This document shows, piece by piece, positions 6,241-14,312 of a DNA stretch of 17,727 bases. The stretch spans positions 1 through 17,727 of the forward strand of contig UQIK01000033.1 of NCBI GenBank assembly GCA_900541125.1, given 5' to 3'. The number at the start of each line of letters is the position of its first letter. Position 1 is the stretch's first letter. The DNA comes from an uncultured Collinsella sp. Its GTDB lineage: Bacteria; Actinomycetota; Coriobacteriia; Coriobacteriales; Coriobacteriaceae. The notes below the pieces were generated by a model. That model had not been told where the DNA came from. It did not search any database and saw nothing but the letters and a program-made list of their open reading frames with translations. The position numbers and the translations under genes were made by a program.

Positions 6241-7425
6241 GTGGCTAAGGCTAAGGCTAAAGCGAAGAAAAAGACGACGGGGGCGCGGGCTAAGCGTGAC
6301 CGTCGTCGGAAACTCGCGACCGAAGCGCCCGTGTCTGCCGAGGAGTTGTTGGCGAGCGTACCGGGGCTCGATGCGCTGCAGGATGTTCCGGCGTTTGATG
6401 ACCTGCCGGTCGATGAAGCCCAGCAGACTGCCTTTGATGATTTCTGCGCACATGCCGAGGAGCCCGAGCAGATGCAGCTGGGTGCCGTTATTCGCCTGGA
6501 TCGCGGGTTTCCGCTGGTGGCCACTGCCGACGACACCTTTCGCGCCGAGCATGCCGTGGGGTTTGCCAAGTCGCGCGGCGAGGACGAGGTCCTGCTGCCT
6601 GCCGTGGGCGACCGTGTGGCGGTGCGCCGCGCTCCCGGGCACGATATGGGCGTGATTGAGTGCGTGCTGCCGCGCCGTACGAGCTTTGAGCGTTGGCGCG
6701 GCCGTGCCCGTGGAGAGCGCCAGGTGCTCTGCTCCAACGTGGATAGCGTGCTAATCGTGCAGGCGCTCGGTGCCGGTGAGGTGCTGCTCGACCGCGTGGC
6801 GCGCTCGCTGGTGTTGGCGCTCGACTGCGATGCCGAGCCGGTGGTGGTGCTTACCAAAGCTGACCGCTGCGATGCCGAGGAGCTCGAGCGCGATTTGGAC
6901 CGCGTGCGCCGCCTGGTGGGTCCGGACGTGCGCGTGATCGTGACGTCCTCTGCCGAGGGCCGCGGCCTGGACGAGGTCCGTGCCTGCGTGCCCGCCGGGA
7001 GCTGTGCCATGATTCTGGGCGAGTCGGGTGCCGGTAAGTCGACGCTGCTCAATGCACTGCTGGGCCACGATACGTTGGCGACCGGCGGTGTGCGCGAACG
7101 CGACGACCAGGGCCGTCACACTACCGTTGCGCGCGTGATGGTGGCGCTGCCGGGCGACGCCGGCGTGATCGCCGATGCCCCGGGCCTGCGCAGCCTACCG
7201 CTCGTGGGTCACGAGCGGGGTCTGGCGCGCGCCTTCCCCGAGATTGTCGAGACATCGCGCGCGTGCCGGTTTGGCGATTGCACACATACCCATGAGCCGG
7301 GTTGCGCCGTTCGCGAGGCCGAGGACGCCGGGCAGATTGACAGCCTGCGTCTGGAAACGTTCCAAAACCTGGCGTCATCCATGCGCGTGAGCGCTCAAAT
7401 GCTCGATCCCGATGTCCATCTGTAA
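6241..7425 (+). CDS. rsgA: Ribosome small-subunit-dependent GTPase RsgA (YjeQ/EngC)
   Basis: This 394-residue cytoplasmic GTPase takes part in late 30S subunit maturation. The G motifs are in the circularly permuted order typical of the family: TKAD (205-208, G4), then the P-loop GESGAGKST (260-268, G1), then DAPGL (312-316, G3). The C-terminal zinc site is C342, C347, H349 and C355. An OB-fold precedes the GTPase domain (about 75-155). The N-terminus has an extra 70 or so residues, beginning with an Ala-Lys repeat and basic stretch, unlike the roughly 300-350-residue standard form. I chose GTG 6241 because GGGAGG (6230-6235) lies 5 nt upstream; the longer ATG frame from 6157 would start inside the preceding terminator hairpin. 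Confidence 0.95.
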   Translation: MAKAKAKAKKKTTGARAKRDRRRKLATEAPVSAEELLASVPGLDALQDVPAFDDLPVDEAQQTAFDDFCAHAEEPEQMQLGAVIRLDRGFPLVATADDTFRAEHAVGFAKSRGEDEVLLPAVGDRVAVRRAPGHDMGVIECVLPRRTSFERWRGRARGERQVLCSNVDSVLIVQALGAGEVLLDRVARSLVLALDCDAEPVVVLTKADRCDAEELERDLDRVRRLVGPDVRVIVTSSAEGRGLDEVRACVPAGSCAMILGESGAGKSTLLNALLGHDTLATGGVRERDDQGRHTTVARVMVALPGDAGVIADAPGLRSLPLVGHERGLARAFPEIVETSRACRFGDCTHTHEPGCAVREAEDAGQIDSLRLETFQNLASSMRVSAQMLDPDVHL

Positions 7426-7442
7426 TTGATTTTTCCTATGAC

Positions 7443-7478
7443 AGCCGTCTCCCAACTGTTCGGGAGACGGCTTTTTTT
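7443..7478 (+). terminator. Rho-independent terminator of rsgA
   Basis: An 11-bp perfect stem (AGCCGTCTCCC at 7443-7453 with GGGAGACGGCT at 7462-7472) has an 8-nt loop and is followed by seven T residues. It lies 17 nt after the stop codon. Confidence 0.95.
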
Positions 7479-7516
7479 GCTGCGGAAAAGCCTCGAAACA
7501 TGCAGCTTGCTGACGT

Positions 7517-7581
7517 GCTGACCAAAACCTTGCCATGAGCTTGACGGGCTGGTCAGCTTTTGGTCAGCGATTGGTTTGACA
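7517..7581 (+). promoter_or_regulatory. Candidate operator and -35 region upstream of the Tad operon
   Basis: GGTCAGC occurs at 7551-7557 and 7562-7568, 11 bp apart, and in inverse orientation as GCTGACC at 7517-7523. The inverted pair extends to 11 bp (GCTGACCAAAA 7517-7527 with TTTTGGTCAGC 7558-7568). A TTGACA follows at 7576-7581, but there is no convincing -10 at 16-18 bp. This is the only stretch of the 253-bp gap between rsgA and cpaB with clear organisation, so it probably controls the pilus operon. A small hairpin, CGGGC-ATTC-GCCCG (7642-7655), lies just before the first gene. Confidence 0.4.
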
Positions 7582-7678
7582 TCGAAAACCAAGATCGCGA
7601 TTGCGCCGCTTTGCACTCTGACCGCCCAGACAATGGTGGTACGGGCATTCGCCCGGCACTGCCATGAGAGGAGCGGCC

Positions 7679-8338
7679 GTGAACAAGAGCAAGCGCATCG
7701 CCATCAGTCTGGTCGCGGGCGTGCTCGCTGCTCTGCTCTGCATGGTTTACGGCTCGTCGATCCGCTCGCAAGCCGAACGGGTCCAGGCTGAGACCTTGGC
7801 CAAGTACGGTGGCGATCGCGTCGAGGTATGCGTCGCGGCGCGCGATATCGATGTGGGCGAGACCCTCGATGAGACCAATGTCATAACCCAGGAATGGCTG
7901 ACGAGCCTGTTGCCGCGTGACGCGGCGACCGAGCTGCGCCAGGTGCGCGGCGACGTGACGACTTCGCGTATTCCCAAAAACGCCGTGATCTGCAATGTCT
8001 ACACCAAGGCCGAGAGCCACAAGCTCGAGGTGCCTAAGGGCAAGGTTGCCGTTTCGGTGGCGGTCGATGCCGAGCACTCGGTCGGCGGTGCTACAGGCGT
8101 GGGCAGCTACGTGGATGTGTATGTGCAAAAAGACGGCGTAACCGATCGACTGTGCGGCGCGCACGTGATCGATACCAGTGAGGATTCCGGTGCCACGCGC
8201 GAGGGCAAGATCGAATGGGTGACGCTGGCGGCTGACCCCGAAGACGTCAAGGAACTGCTGGGAGCCTCGGGCAAGGGAACGGTCAGCTTGACGATTCCCG
8301 CCACGGCGCGCGGCAAAAAGAGCGGAGGCGACGAGTGA
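7679..8338 (+). CDS. cpaB: Flp pilus assembly protein CpaB/RcpC (SAF domain)
   Basis: This is a 219-residue protein anchored by one N-terminal membrane helix (about residues 7-28), with the rest outside the membrane. The SAF/CpaB core (about 47-110) is visible in VCVAARDIDVGETLDETNV, followed by the RcpC-type beta domain (about 115-200) with GSYVDVYV. In diderms CpaB/RcpC supports the secretin; in monoderms without a secretin it persists as an extracytoplasmic assembly factor of unclear role. The start is GTG 7679 because AGAGGAG (7667-7673) lies 5 nt upstream; an in-frame ATG at 7664 is the alternative but has no ribosome binding site. It is the first gene of the Tad operon, and its stop overlaps the next start (TGATG). 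Confidence 0.88.
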   Translation: MNKSKRIAISLVAGVLAALLCMVYGSSIRSQAERVQAETLAKYGGDRVEVCVAARDIDVGETLDETNVITQEWLTSLLPRDAATELRQVRGDVTTSRIPKNAVICNVYTKAESHKLEVPKGKVAVSVAVDAEHSVGGATGVGSYVDVYVQKDGVTDRLCGAHVIDTSEDSGATREGKIEWVTLAADPEDVKELLGASGKGTVSLTIPATARGKKSGGDE

Positions 8339-9987
8339 TGAAGGCGATCTGGCTTGCGTGCTGCGCGTGCGGCGATTACGGGCTGTTGCAGCGGGAAGTC
8401 GAGGGCCGTGATGCGGGTGCACAGGTGCTTCGCGTGGGTGACCTGGACGGGCTGATTTCCATGGCGCGGGCGTTTCCGTCGCGCCGCGGGGCTGCCATCA
8501 TCGCGGCGTCTCTGTTTGATATCGAAGATGTGCGCAAGACTGTTGCGCGCCTGACGGCCGAAGGCCGCGTGAGTCGCGTGGTCGTGTTGATAGAAGCGCT
8601 CGATCCGTCGGATATCGAGGGACTGTTTCGCGCGGGGGCGACCGAGGTCATCGCTGCGCACAGCATATGCGGCAACGGGCGCGCGGGCGAGGGAGCGGTT
8701 GATTCCGATCGGCGCATGACGATTGAGCCCGATGCTTTTGTTGATAGGGAACCCGGGGCGCCTCGCGCTACAAGAGGCCCGCGTGTTGATGATTATGGAA
8801 AAGCGGAAGCCGAGCATGGTCGGCGCCCCCGGAACCCCCTTGTATACGATGACGCTGGAGGGCCGGCACAGCATGCTGGCGACTCCCCGGCTGTAGATAT
8901 GGGATACGTGCACGGCGTGAATCTGGCGGATGAACTCGACGAAGTTGAGGGCTTTGCCGGGTGCGGCGAGTTGTCGCTGATGCAGCATGAGCAGATTGCA
9001 CAGAACGAGCCTGCCTTGCAGACCGAACAAGCTGCCATGCCGGCTTGGACGCAGCGTGTGGTTGCGGCGGGGGAGACGGGGACGCTGTCGCCGACGCCCG
9101 CCCCGCCGCCTCCGATGCCGCCGGCAGACGCTGCCGCTCCGCAGCATCGAGCTCCGGTCATCTGCGCCATTTCGGGTTCGGGCGGTTGCGGCAAGTCGAC
9201 GATCGTTGCCACCATGGCACACATATCGTCGCTGTTGGGCTTGCGTGCCGCCGTGCTCGACCTGGACCTGATGTTTGGAAACCTTTACGACTTGTTAGGC
9301 GTCGATGCTCCGCGCGATATGGCGGCACTTATCGAGCCGTCGGCGGCGGGCGCGCTCACCGAGCCGGATATCGTAGCCACATCGATGCGCGTGGCGCCGG
9401 GCGTTACGCTCTGGGGTCCCGTCGCGGCGCCCGAGCAAGCCGAGCTCATGGCACGTCCGGTGGAGCTATTGCTTGATGTCCTGCGTCGCGAATCCGACGT
9501 GGTCTTTATCGATACCTCGGTCTTTTGGGGCGACGCCGTGGCGGCTGCGGTGGCGGCGAGCGACCGTTGCCTGGTCGTTGGCGATGCGGCGGTGTCGTCC
9601 GCGACATCGGCATCGCGCGTCATTGAACTGGCAAGTCGAGTGGGTGTGCCGCGCACGCGCATGAGCGCCGTGTTCAACCGGTTCGGTGCGCGCGGGGCAG
9701 ACGAGGACGTCGCCATGCGCTTTGAGATTGCCTGTGCGTTGAGCTCAAAGATTCGTATCGCCGATGGCGGGCAGGATCTCGCCGCGCTCATGGCGTTTGG
9801 GCGCGCTGACGAGGCAGTGGGTCAGACGAGCGCTTTCGCGACCAGCGTGCGCGAGGCCACGCGCGAGATGCTCGTGGAACTGGGGTGCGCCGTCGGCCCT
9901 TGGAGCGATATGGTCGCCGACCGTGCAACGCGCACCGAACGCCCGCGTATCCGCCTTCCCTGGTCGCGCGAGGGTGATCAGCGATGA
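8338..9987 (+). CDS. tadZ: TadZ/CpaE-type pilus-localising ATPase
   Basis: This is a 549-residue cytoplasmic protein. Residues 1-110 look like the receiver-like domain of TadZ/CpaE, without a clear phospho-acceptor motif. A long low-complexity linker (about 111-270) is rich in Gly, Ala, Glu and Pro and ends in a proline run. A ParA/MinD-like ATPase follows, with Walker A SGSGGCGKST (279-288, K286), VLDLDLMFGN (307-316) and the Walker B strand DVVFIDTS. The signature lysine that precedes GG in ParA/MinD (KGGxGKT) is Ser here. TadZ proteins place the Tad machine at the pole or septum. The start is ATG 8338 (GTG 8335 is also possible) after GGAGG at 8324-8328. Its stop overlaps tadA by ATGA. Confidence 0.88.
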   Translation: MKAIWLACCACGDYGLLQREVEGRDAGAQVLRVGDLDGLISMARAFPSRRGAAIIAASLFDIEDVRKTVARLTAEGRVSRVVVLIEALDPSDIEGLFRAGATEVIAAHSICGNGRAGEGAVDSDRRMTIEPDAFVDREPGAPRATRGPRVDDYGKAEAEHGRRPRNPLVYDDAGGPAQHAGDSPAVDMGYVHGVNLADELDEVEGFAGCGELSLMQHEQIAQNEPALQTEQAAMPAWTQRVVAAGETGTLSPTPAPPPPMPPADAAAPQHRAPVICAISGSGGCGKSTIVATMAHISSLLGLRAAVLDLDLMFGNLYDLLGVDAPRDMAALIEPSAAGALTEPDIVATSMRVAPGVTLWGPVAAPEQAELMARPVELLLDVLRRESDVVFIDTSVFWGDAVAAAVAASDRCLVVGDAAVSSATSASRVIELASRVGVPRTRMSAVFNRFGARGADEDVAMRFEIACALSSKIRIADGGQDLAALMAFGRADEAVGQTSAFATSVREATREMLVELGCAVGPWSDMVADRATRTERPRIRLPWSREGDQR

Positions 9988-11312
9988 GCCTGCAAACGAG
10001 GATTAAGGCTGCCGGCGCTGCAGCGGCTGCAGCGCCTGTAGATGCGGGGCGTCGTCGCGCGGTGAAACGACGCACCAAGCGCGCTGTGATGGACCGCATG
10101 GGTTACGACGAAGTGGCGCGTATCAGCGCCTATATCGACCCGGCGCTTGCCCGCTCGGAATTGCGTCCCGCGGTGGAGGCGGCGCTCAATGTTGAGGAAC
10201 CGACCGATCTCGCGACGTCCGAACGCGAGACCATCATCGACGAGATTTTGGATGACGTGGTGGGCCTGGGGCCGTTGCAGCCGCTCATCGAGGACGACAC
10301 CGTTACCGAGATCATGATCAACGGCTGCCGCTCGGCCTTCTTTGAACGCGGCGGCGTCTTGTACCCTATCGAGCATGCGTTTGAGGATGATGAGCAGATC
10401 CGTGTGCTTATCGACCGCATCATCTCGCCACTTGGCCGCCGTATCGACGAGCGCAGCCCCATCGTCAACGCTCGCCTTAAAACGGGCTATCGCGTCAACG
10501 CGGTGATTCCGCCTGTGGCGATTGACGGACCGATTCTCACCATCCGAAAGTTCTCGGACCGCATCTGCTCGCTGGACGAGCTTGTGGGGCTGGGGTCACT
10601 GCCGCTTTGGTATGCGCAGCTGCTGTCGTGCGCGGTGTCGCTGCGACAGGACCTGGCGGTTGCGGGAGGCACGGGATCTGGTAAGACCACCCTGCTCAAC
10701 GCGCTGTCATGCGAGATTTCCACCGGCGAGCGCATCGTGACGATCGAGGACTCTGCCGAGCTCAAGTTTGCGCATCATCCGCACGTGGTGCGCCTAGAGG
10801 CGCGCGAGGCTTCAATTGAGGGCGAGGGCGCGGTGACGATCCGCGACCTGGTGACCAATGCCCTGCGCATGCGCCCCGACCGCATCGTGGTGGGCGAGGT
10901 GCGCGGTGCCGAGTGCTGCGACATGTTGCAGGCCATGAATACGGGCCACGACGGGTCGCTCACCACACTTCATGCGGGTTCAGAACAGGAGACCGTGGTG
11001 CGTCTGACGTTGCTTGCACGTTATGGCATCGATCTGCCGAGCGAGCTCATCGAGGAGCAGATTGCCATGGCGCTCGACGGCATCGTGATGTCCGAGCGCC
11101 ACGCCGATGGCAGGCGCTTCGTCTCCTCGTATTCGGGGGTGCGTCGCGCCGCGTCGGGCGGCGTAGAGCTCGAGCGCTATGTGACTTTCGATGCCGCCGA
11201 GCGCACCTGGACGCTTGACCGCGAGCCGCCGTTTATCGCAGAAGGCCTGCGGTCGGGGACGCTCACACAAGAGGAGGTGGACGAATGGAGGTCGCTGTGC
11301 CCCTCGTCGTAG
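9984..11312 (+). CDS. tadA: Tad pilus secretion ATPase TadA/CpaF
   Basis: This is a 442-residue cytoplasmic hexameric traffic ATPase of the type II/IV secretion family that powers Flp pilus assembly. The N-terminal domain (about 30-190) includes GLGPLQPLIEDDTVTEIMIN, the usual CpaF signature. The motor domain has Walker A GGTGSGKTT (228-236), an Asp-box with TIEDSAEL, Walker B RIVVGEVRG (300-308, E305) and the His-box TGHDGSLTTLHAGS (H322, H330). All catalytic positions are present, so it should be active. The start is ATG 9984, coupled to the tadZ stop (ATGA). The last 28 nt overlap tadB. Confidence 0.97.
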   Translation: MSLQTRIKAAGAAAAAAPVDAGRRRAVKRRTKRAVMDRMGYDEVARISAYIDPALARSELRPAVEAALNVEEPTDLATSERETIIDEILDDVVGLGPLQPLIEDDTVTEIMINGCRSAFFERGGVLYPIEHAFEDDEQIRVLIDRIISPLGRRIDERSPIVNARLKTGYRVNAVIPPVAIDGPILTIRKFSDRICSLDELVGLGSLPLWYAQLLSCAVSLRQDLAVAGGTGSGKTTLLNALSCEISTGERIVTIEDSAELKFAHHPHVVRLEAREASIEGEGAVTIRDLVTNALRMRPDRIVVGEVRGAECCDMLQAMNTGHDGSLTTLHAGSEQETVVRLTLLARYGIDLPSELIEEQIAMALDGIVMSERHADGRRFVSSYSGVRRAASGGVELERYVTFDAAERTWTLDREPPFIAEGLRSGTLTQEEVDEWRSLCPSS

Positions 11313-12211
11313 GGGGTTTGGCAGGGTTTTCTGTTGCGACGGCGTGCGGGGCGGAACCTCGTGTGCCGCAGGTGCCGCCGGCGGAGCTGGCGCGTCAGGC
11401 GCTCGAGACGGTGGCAGAGAAGCTGCCGCGTGAGCTGGTGGAAAACGATCTGCTGAAAAAGATCGCCCGTTCGTGGGCATCGCTGGCTCCGGCACATCGC
11501 CTTGGCCTCGTGATCGAAGATGCTTCGGGGCGTTTGGCGTTTCTGCTGCTATCGAGCGGTGTCTGCTGCGTTTTACTAACGATGGTGTCGTTATCGCCCC
11601 TCGGATTTGCCTTGGGACTTGTTGCTCCGATTGCCGTTGGCGCCGCTCGGGATGGCTTTGAGAGCCGGCGCGAGCAACACGATGCAGAAGAGGCCATGCC
11701 CGAGGCGTTTACCGCACTTTCCATGTCGCTTGCCTCGGGACATTCGCTGGCCCAGGGCATGCGCTTTGTGGGCGCCCATGCGCAAGAGCCGGTGCATACC
11801 GAGTTTTTGCGGGTGGCGGCGGCGATCGATTGCGGCATCTCGGCGACCGACGCGCTCGATGACTTGCTCGTGCGCATCGACGCCCCCGGTCTTTCGCTTG
11901 TGACCTTGGCGCTTAAGGTATCTCAGCGCACCGGCGCTCCGCTTGCCGACTTACTGTCCGAGGCGTCGAGCATGGTGGGGGAGCGCATTGAGCTCAAGCG
12001 CCGCCTGGATGTCAAGACGTCGCAGGCTCGCATGTCTGCGCATATGGTCGCGGCGATGCCGGCGGGCATGTGCGCGGTGTTGGCGCTGCTTTCGGCAGAT
12101 TTTCGTCGCGGTCTTGCGACGCCTGCCGGCGCGGGCGCTGTGGTGCTGGGCCTTGCCCTCAACGCCGTTGCCCTGGTGGTTATCCGGCGCATTATGCGGG
12201 TGGAGCTATGA
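11285..12211 (+). CDS. tadB: Tad inner-membrane platform protein TadB
   Basis: This is a 308-residue polytopic membrane protein of the type II secretion F family that forms the assembly platform with TadC. Hydrophobic segments lie at about 5-22, 84-101, 103-120, 254-270 and 283-300. The cytoplasmic T2SF domain (about 138-250) has EAFTALSMSLASGHSLAQGM and the second-half motif LKVSQRTGAPLADLL. The start is ATG 11285 with GAGGAGG (11271-11277) 7 nt upstream, inside the end of tadA. The overlap implies translational coupling. The stop overlaps tadC by ATGA. Confidence 0.92.
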   Translation: MEVAVPLVVGGLAGFSVATACGAEPRVPQVPPAELARQALETVAEKLPRELVENDLLKKIARSWASLAPAHRLGLVIEDASGRLAFLLLSSGVCCVLLTMVSLSPLGFALGLVAPIAVGAARDGFESRREQHDAEEAMPEAFTALSMSLASGHSLAQGMRFVGAHAQEPVHTEFLRVAAAIDCGISATDALDDLLVRIDAPGLSLVTLALKVSQRTGAPLADLLSEASSMVGERIELKRRLDVKTSQARMSAHMVAAMPAGMCAVLALLSADFRRGLATPAGAGAVVLGLALNAVALVVIRRIMRVEL

Positions 12212-12849
12212 GCGCCCCGGTTGCAGTTGCGGCTTGCCTGTGCGCCCTGAGTGTATTTATCGCGACGGGTTTGGATCGGGCGGATGCACGCAAGATCGCA
12301 GGGGCCTGCAAGCGCGAGACGGTGCTGGTCGCTGTCGCGGGTCGCTCGGTGGTCGATGCCCTGACCGCGCGAGTGAAGGGCGCGGTTGGAGCGGGCGGCC
12401 CGGCGCGAGTGTCGCTCGGCGAAGTGTCCGAGATGATCGATGTTGTGCGCTTGGGTCTTTCGGCCGGTCTTTCGTTTGATGCGGCGCTTGAGATTTTCTG
12501 CGCCAACCGCCGGTCAGTGCTGGCTCTTCGACTTGAGCGGGCCTGCATGGCGTGGCAGGTGGGCGTGGGCACACGTGAGGACGAGTTGTTGGCCGCCGCG
12601 CGCGATCTGGACGTGCGAGCGCTCGAGACCTTTGCCATCACGGTGGGGCAGGCGCTCGCCCTGGGTGCCCCACTTGCCGAGACGCTGGCCGCTCAAAGTC
12701 GCGAGATCCGCGCGGCTCATCGCGCCGCGGTCGAGCGTGAGATCGAGCGTGCGCCCGTCAAGCTGCTGATTCCCACCGGCACGCTCATCTTGCCGGCGTT
12801 GCTTCTGTCCATATTGGGCCCGCTGCTGGGAGCAGGCGGGATGATGTAG
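12208..12849 (+). CDS. tadC: Tad inner-membrane platform protein TadC
   Basis: This is a 213-residue protein, shorter than many TadC proteins (around 300). It has an N-terminal membrane helix (about 4-20) and a T2SF domain (about 72-180) with EMIDVVRLGLSAGLSFDAAL and VGQALALGAPLAETLA. A C-terminal hydrophobic hairpin (about 184-210) follows. The middle pair of helices seen in longer TadC forms seems reduced. The start at ATG 12208 overlaps the tadB stop and has GGAG just upstream. A longer frame reaching back to 12070 would lie wholly in tadB and is not needed. A strong GGAGG for flp follows right after the stop. Confidence 0.9.
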   Translation: MSAPVAVAACLCALSVFIATGLDRADARKIAGACKRETVLVAVAGRSVVDALTARVKGAVGAGGPARVSLGEVSEMIDVVRLGLSAGLSFDAALEIFCANRRSVLALRLERACMAWQVGVGTREDELLAAARDLDVRALETFAITVGQALALGAPLAETLAAQSREIRAAHRAAVEREIERAPVKLLIPTGTLILPALLLSILGPLLGAGGMM

Positions 12850-12859
12850 GGAGGAATAC

Positions 12860-13093
12860 ATGAACACGATGGTCGAAGTTGCTGACAAGGCTTGGAACTG
12901 GGCTTTTTGCCGGGCGATTCGCGCTCGCCAGCATGCCAAGGAGCTGTTGCAGGAGGAGAGCGCGCAGGGTACCACCGAGTACGCCATTTTGGTGGGTGTG
13001 CTCGTGGTGATCGCGATTATTGCCATCGTTGCATTTAAAGGCAAGGTCCAAGATCTATGGAACGCTATCAGCGAGGGCATCAACAGCCTGTAG
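12860..13093 (+). CDS. flp: Flp-type major pilin precursor
   Basis: This is a 77-residue class III prepilin. A long, mixed-charge leader (about 35 residues) is followed by AQGTTEYAILVGVLVVIAIIAIVAF, the conserved Glu-Tyr and hydrophobic helix of Flp pilins. Placing Glu40 at mature position +5 puts cleavage between A35 and Q36, so -1 is Ala rather than the usual Gly; cleavage after G37 would put Glu at +3. The mature pilin would be about 42 residues, within Flp range. It has the strongest ribosome binding site of the operon (GGAGG 12850-12854, spacing 5), fitting high expression of the major subunit. Being sixth in the operon rather than first is less common. Confidence 0.9.
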   Translation: MNTMVEVADKAWNWAFCRAIRARQHAKELLQEESAQGTTEYAILVGVLVVIAIIAIVAFKGKVQDLWNAISEGINSL

Positions 13094-13620
13094 AGGGCGA
13101 GCGCCCCATCGGGGTGCTGCTGGTGTTTGCTTGCCTGACCGTGGCGATAGCGGCGGTGCTTTGGGGGCTTAACGCCGCGCGGCAGCAGCGTCCTGGGGCC
13201 GCCTTCGATTCGGGCTCAGATTCGGCGGTGGCGTCTCAAAAAGATGAGATGCGAGATGCGGACGATTCGGATGTCGCTGTCACGGCGCAAACCTTTCTGC
13301 GGACGCTCGACAAGCGGTCTGGCACTGCGACGGATTCGCCTGAGGACAACGCGATTGCGGTCCGGCTTGCATGGTCCGAGGGCCGACCGATGACCGAGGC
13401 AGCGGCGGATATGTTGCGCGCCTACCGCGAGGTGCCAACGGCCCAGCTCGCCCTGAGCGGCTATCTCGATATTAAGGGCAACGTATGGGGCGCCATCGTG
13501 CGCGATGGGCGCGGCTGGGTCGATATGGTGACGGTTGCCGCGGATGCTGGCGATGCTTCGTGTCGTCTGCGCGCCGTGCGCCTGGTCCCGCAAACAATAA
13601 GCTCAAAGGAGGGATCGTGA
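13057..13620 (+). CDS. Hypothetical single-pass membrane protein of the Tad operon
   Basis: This is a 187-residue protein of no family I recognise. The N-terminal 17 residues are followed by one clear membrane helix (about 18-41). A Ser/Asp-rich acidic linker (about 50-75) and a soluble domain (about 76-180) follow. The end reads as beta-rich, with SGYLDIKGNVWGAIVRDGRGWVDMVTV. It should sit outside the membrane, so it could be an assembly or anchoring factor. The start is uncertain: ATG 13057 overlaps flp by 37 nt and has only a weak AAGG upstream; GTG 13114 at the edge of the helix is an alternative. It lies between flp and the second pilin, which strongly suggests a pilus role. Confidence 0.75.
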   Translation: MERYQRGHQQPVEGERPIGVLLVFACLTVAIAAVLWGLNAARQQRPGAAFDSGSDSAVASQKDEMRDADDSDVAVTAQTFLRTLDKRSGTATDSPEDNAIAVRLAWSEGRPMTEAAADMLRAYREVPTAQLALSGYLDIKGNVWGAIVRDGRGWVDMVTVAADAGDASCRLRAVRLVPQTISSKEGS

Positions 13621-13621
13621 A

Positions 13622-13840
13622 ATGCATGGCGTTCTGCGTGAAGAGGTTGCCCAAGCGACTGTGGAATACGCCATCGTCACGGTGGCGCTGTTATCGATCG
13701 TGCTGGCGATTGTGGGACTTTGGCGTGCTGGCACCGATGGACGCTTGGCGGCGCTGGTTGAGCGGGCGGCATCCCATGGCGTTGCCTCGACGTCGGTTAT
13801 CGACGCCGCTGCGGGCGCTAAGGACATCGCGTTGTATTGA
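13622..13840 (+). CDS. Second Flp-like minor pilin precursor
   Basis: This is a 72-residue protein with a very short leader (10 residues, MHGVLREEVA), then QATVEYAIVTVALLSIVLAIVGLW. It has Glu and Tyr at +5 and +6 and a single hydrophobic helix. This is Flp/TadE-type class III architecture with cleavage predicted between A10 and Q11. The mature protein of about 62 residues is longer than the major Flp and carries a soluble tail. The start is ATG 13622 with AAAGGAGGG (13606-13613) upstream. It probably acts as a minor or alternative pilin. Its coding region overlaps the predicted start of the next gene. Confidence 0.82.
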   Translation: MHGVLREEVAQATVEYAIVTVALLSIVLAIVGLWRAGTDGRLAALVERAASHGVASTSVIDAAAGAKDIALY

Positions 13841-14312
13841 TATCGCGCGCGAGGACCGGGCGCAGTCTACGGTCGAGGCCGCTTTTTTGCTGCCGACGTT
13901 TCTGACGCTCATCCTTCTCGCACTGCAACCGGTGTGCCTGCTCTATACGCGCGCGGTCATGGAGTCTGCCGCCGCCGAGACCGCGCGGCTCATGACCACG
14001 ACGACGGCGGAGGACGACGATCTTAAGGAGTTCACCCGCCGCCGGCTTGCCGCAGTGCCCAACGTTTCGATCTTTCATGCCGGCGGGCCGTTGTCGTGGG
14101 ATATCGAGCTTAGCCGGGCCGGTGCGGGTGGCGTCTCGTCCGTGTCCGTTTCCGGCGAGGTCAAGCCGTTGCCTGTGATCGGTGCATTTGCGCAGGCTAT
14201 GGGTGGTACCGCCGAGGGCGGCTACGTTGAGCTCAAGGTCGATGTCTCGTATCAATCGCGTCCCGAATGGCTGGAGGGAGATTATGATTCGTGGATTGCT
14301 GCATGGGATTAA
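13776..14312 (+). CDS. TadE-like pseudopilin
   Basis: This is a 178-residue protein when started at ATG 13776. The basic leader (about 29 residues) is followed by QSTVEAAFLLPTFLTLILLAL, a TadE-type N-terminus with Glu at +5, and then a 100-plus residue extracytoplasmic domain. Cleavage is predicted between A29 and Q30. The start is uncertain: ATG 13776 overlaps the previous gene by 65 nt and has no strong ribosome binding site. A CTG at 13809 or an ATT at 13836 (next to the upstream stop) are other options, and the open frame extends further upstream to 13485. TadE proteins are minor pseudopilins needed for Flp pilus assembly. The end overlaps the next gene by 29 nt. Confidence 0.8.
   Translation: MALPRRRLSTPLRALRTSRCIDIAREDRAQSTVEAAFLLPTFLTLILLALQPVCLLYTRAVMESAAAETARLMTTTTAEDDDLKEFTRRRLAAVPNVSIFHAGGPLSWDIELSRAGAGGVSSVSVSGEVKPLPVIGAFAQAMGGTAEGGYVELKVDVSYQSRPEWLEGDYDSWIAAWD

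Noticed and set aside
8768..9001. Possible frameshift or inserted segment in the TadZ linker
   Set aside because: Another plus frame is open around 8788-8877 and reads protein-like, but the main frame is intact through to the ATPase domain and linkers in this family are variable, so no frameshift can be claimed.
12070..12207. Longer TadC start inside tadB
   Set aside because: The added residues are an out-of-frame reading of tadB; ATG 12208 forms the usual ATGA overlap with a ribosome binding site.
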